Shown here: piece after piece, positions 63,045 to 64,000 of the stretch | How the letters are laid out: the number at the start of each line of letters is the position of its first letter | How positions within the stretch are numbered: the first letter of the stretch is position 1 | Assembly (NCBI RefSeq): GCF_039555335.1 | Contig: NC_092641.1 | Coordinates: 35,055,548-35,119,547 of the forward strand | Origin: Amphiura filiformis | Taxonomy: Eukaryota > Echinodermata > Ophiuroidea > Amphilepidida > Amphiuridae | Direction: 5' to 3' | DNA: 64,000 nt | The notes under the pieces: generated by a model | Seen by the model: only the letters and a program-made list of their open reading frames with translations | Database searches by the model: none | What the model was told of the DNA's origin: nothing | Position numbers and translations under genes: made by a program

Positions 63045-63224
63045 CTATGGTGCGGTAACCACTCTAGATTTCATATATCCAGTAGGACAGACAGTATAGA
63101 ACTTTCCACTTCTAGTGCCCATTCCATCTTCAAAAGACACCTTGCATTGATAGACACCACTTTTTAATGCATTCACTTCCTCCCACTTCTGTTCTTTGGA
63201 TGTGATGTGTTTATTTACATGTAT
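63045..63224 (-). CDS. possible terminal exon: C-terminal half of an Ig-like domain
   Basis: The minus strand is open for 59 codons from a TGA at 63227-63225 to a TAG at 63047-63045 and reads KEQKWEEVNALKSGVYQCKV, then SFEDGMG, KFYTVCP and a stop after RVVTAP. The D/K-SG-V-Y-x-C core followed by a short hairpin is the F-G strand signature of Ig domains. There is no start codon, so it would be an internal-acceptor last exon; candidate acceptors are the AG before AACAG or after it (about 63190-63196). The first half of the domain was not found within the remaining 770 bases. It would belong to a different gene, upstream of the CDON/BOC-like gene and in the same orientation, or be a fragment. 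The similarity is by eye only. Confidence 0.35.
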   Translation of the reverse strand: MHVNKHITSKEQKWEEVNALKSGVYQCKVSFEDGMGTRSGKFYTVCPTGYMKSRVVTAP

Positions 63225-64000
63225 TCACTCATAGCTCCTGTGACATTAAAAACACTGTAAGTCCACATATGTGCAGAAATGAAACTGAAATGTTTCTGTG
63301 TGAAAAATTAATCACACCAAAAATAGCAGACTTTTCCAATGTGTGTGTATAAACTCCTGATGGCCCTTGTCCCACTAAGCCTTCCTAAACCCTGTCACCA
63401 AGTAGGGGTTGGACTCTATTTGTTTACATGACAAAGAGGGCAAACCAGTAAGTGTGAGTGACATATCAAGCAACAGAAAAACTTCCCAACATGTACCAAA
63501 CAGTTTCAACATCATCATCACCTACTGAATTCACAAAGTATATACAAAACGTCAACAACTTTCAACACAAAATGTTCCATTCAAAATTAAATTAAAAAGT
63601 CGACCAGGAAAAAACCAAACAATAAATTGTTGCAAGAAAATCTGTGATACATTTGGGAACTAGCTCAGCTTCTGAGTGAAGATTAATCCTAAACCCATGA
63701 AGACCCACAGTCCCATGTCTAAGGATATCTCATGAAAATCATCAAGTGGCACATCCCTGTATGCCTTTACATCACAAGCATTTAAAATTTCACAATTTGC
63801 TCTTCTTTTGAACACAATCTGACAGTATTAGCATCAGCACCAGCAGGAGGTATTATAGGCCTATGTCATGATGTATGTAGAGAGACCATGCAATATACTT
63901 GGGCCATTGTTTCTGTTCCTACATGTAGGGCCTATATGTTCCCAAGTTTGAAGTCAAAGAATTATGAATGCAAAAAAAACCAATGGAAATGTTACTGTCA
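63225..64000. other. nothing recognised to the window edge
   Basis: No supported exon or element; AT-rich with scattered short repeats. Confidence 0.4.

Overview
The window is animal nuclear DNA: AT-rich, intron-rich, full of short terminal-inverted-repeat (TIR) elements and with many TAGGCCTA-type words. Together with one recognisable gene, a single CDON/BOC-like Hedgehog co-receptor, this suggests a marine invertebrate deuterostome (echinoderm or hemichordate). That placement is inference; no rRNA or mitochondrial marker is present.

Layout. 1-13 kb: repeats (a large foldback element, hairpins, a GTAATTCCGTTACC-rich block, a G-rich dispersed family, TIR elements) plus one possible signal-peptide exon on the minus strand near 8.2 kb. 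14.2-21.4 kb: a very large tandem array of a 27-bp unit (CATATGGGCATATACTTCTCCCTACAT type, roughly 185 copies). It is interrupted by a truncated non-LTR retrotransposon, a TA-flanked TIR element and two copies of one transposon end. Because 27 is a multiple of 3 and the unit lacks stops in four frames, it produces huge but spurious open frames. 21.4-31.4 kb: TIR elements, hairpins and otherwise featureless AT-rich DNA.

31.46-53.46 kb, minus strand: the one clear gene. Twelve coding exons with GT-AG junctions and consistent phases give a signal peptide, five Ig domains, a linker, two fibronectin III domains, one transmembrane helix and a serine/proline-rich tail, about 1,094 residues. Two things are odd: the Ig1 exon is one base short (a frameshift), and the first of the three FN3 domains of vertebrate CDON/BOC is not found. 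The intron where it would lie is almost filled by nested transposable elements.

53.5-64 kb: upstream DNA with a GC-rich degenerate repeat, the intact relative of the transposon end seen inside the satellite, microsatellites, and a 60-codon minus-strand open segment that reads like the C-terminal half of an Ig domain and may be the last exon of another gene.

All calls come from reading the sequence and from family knowledge; no database search was run.
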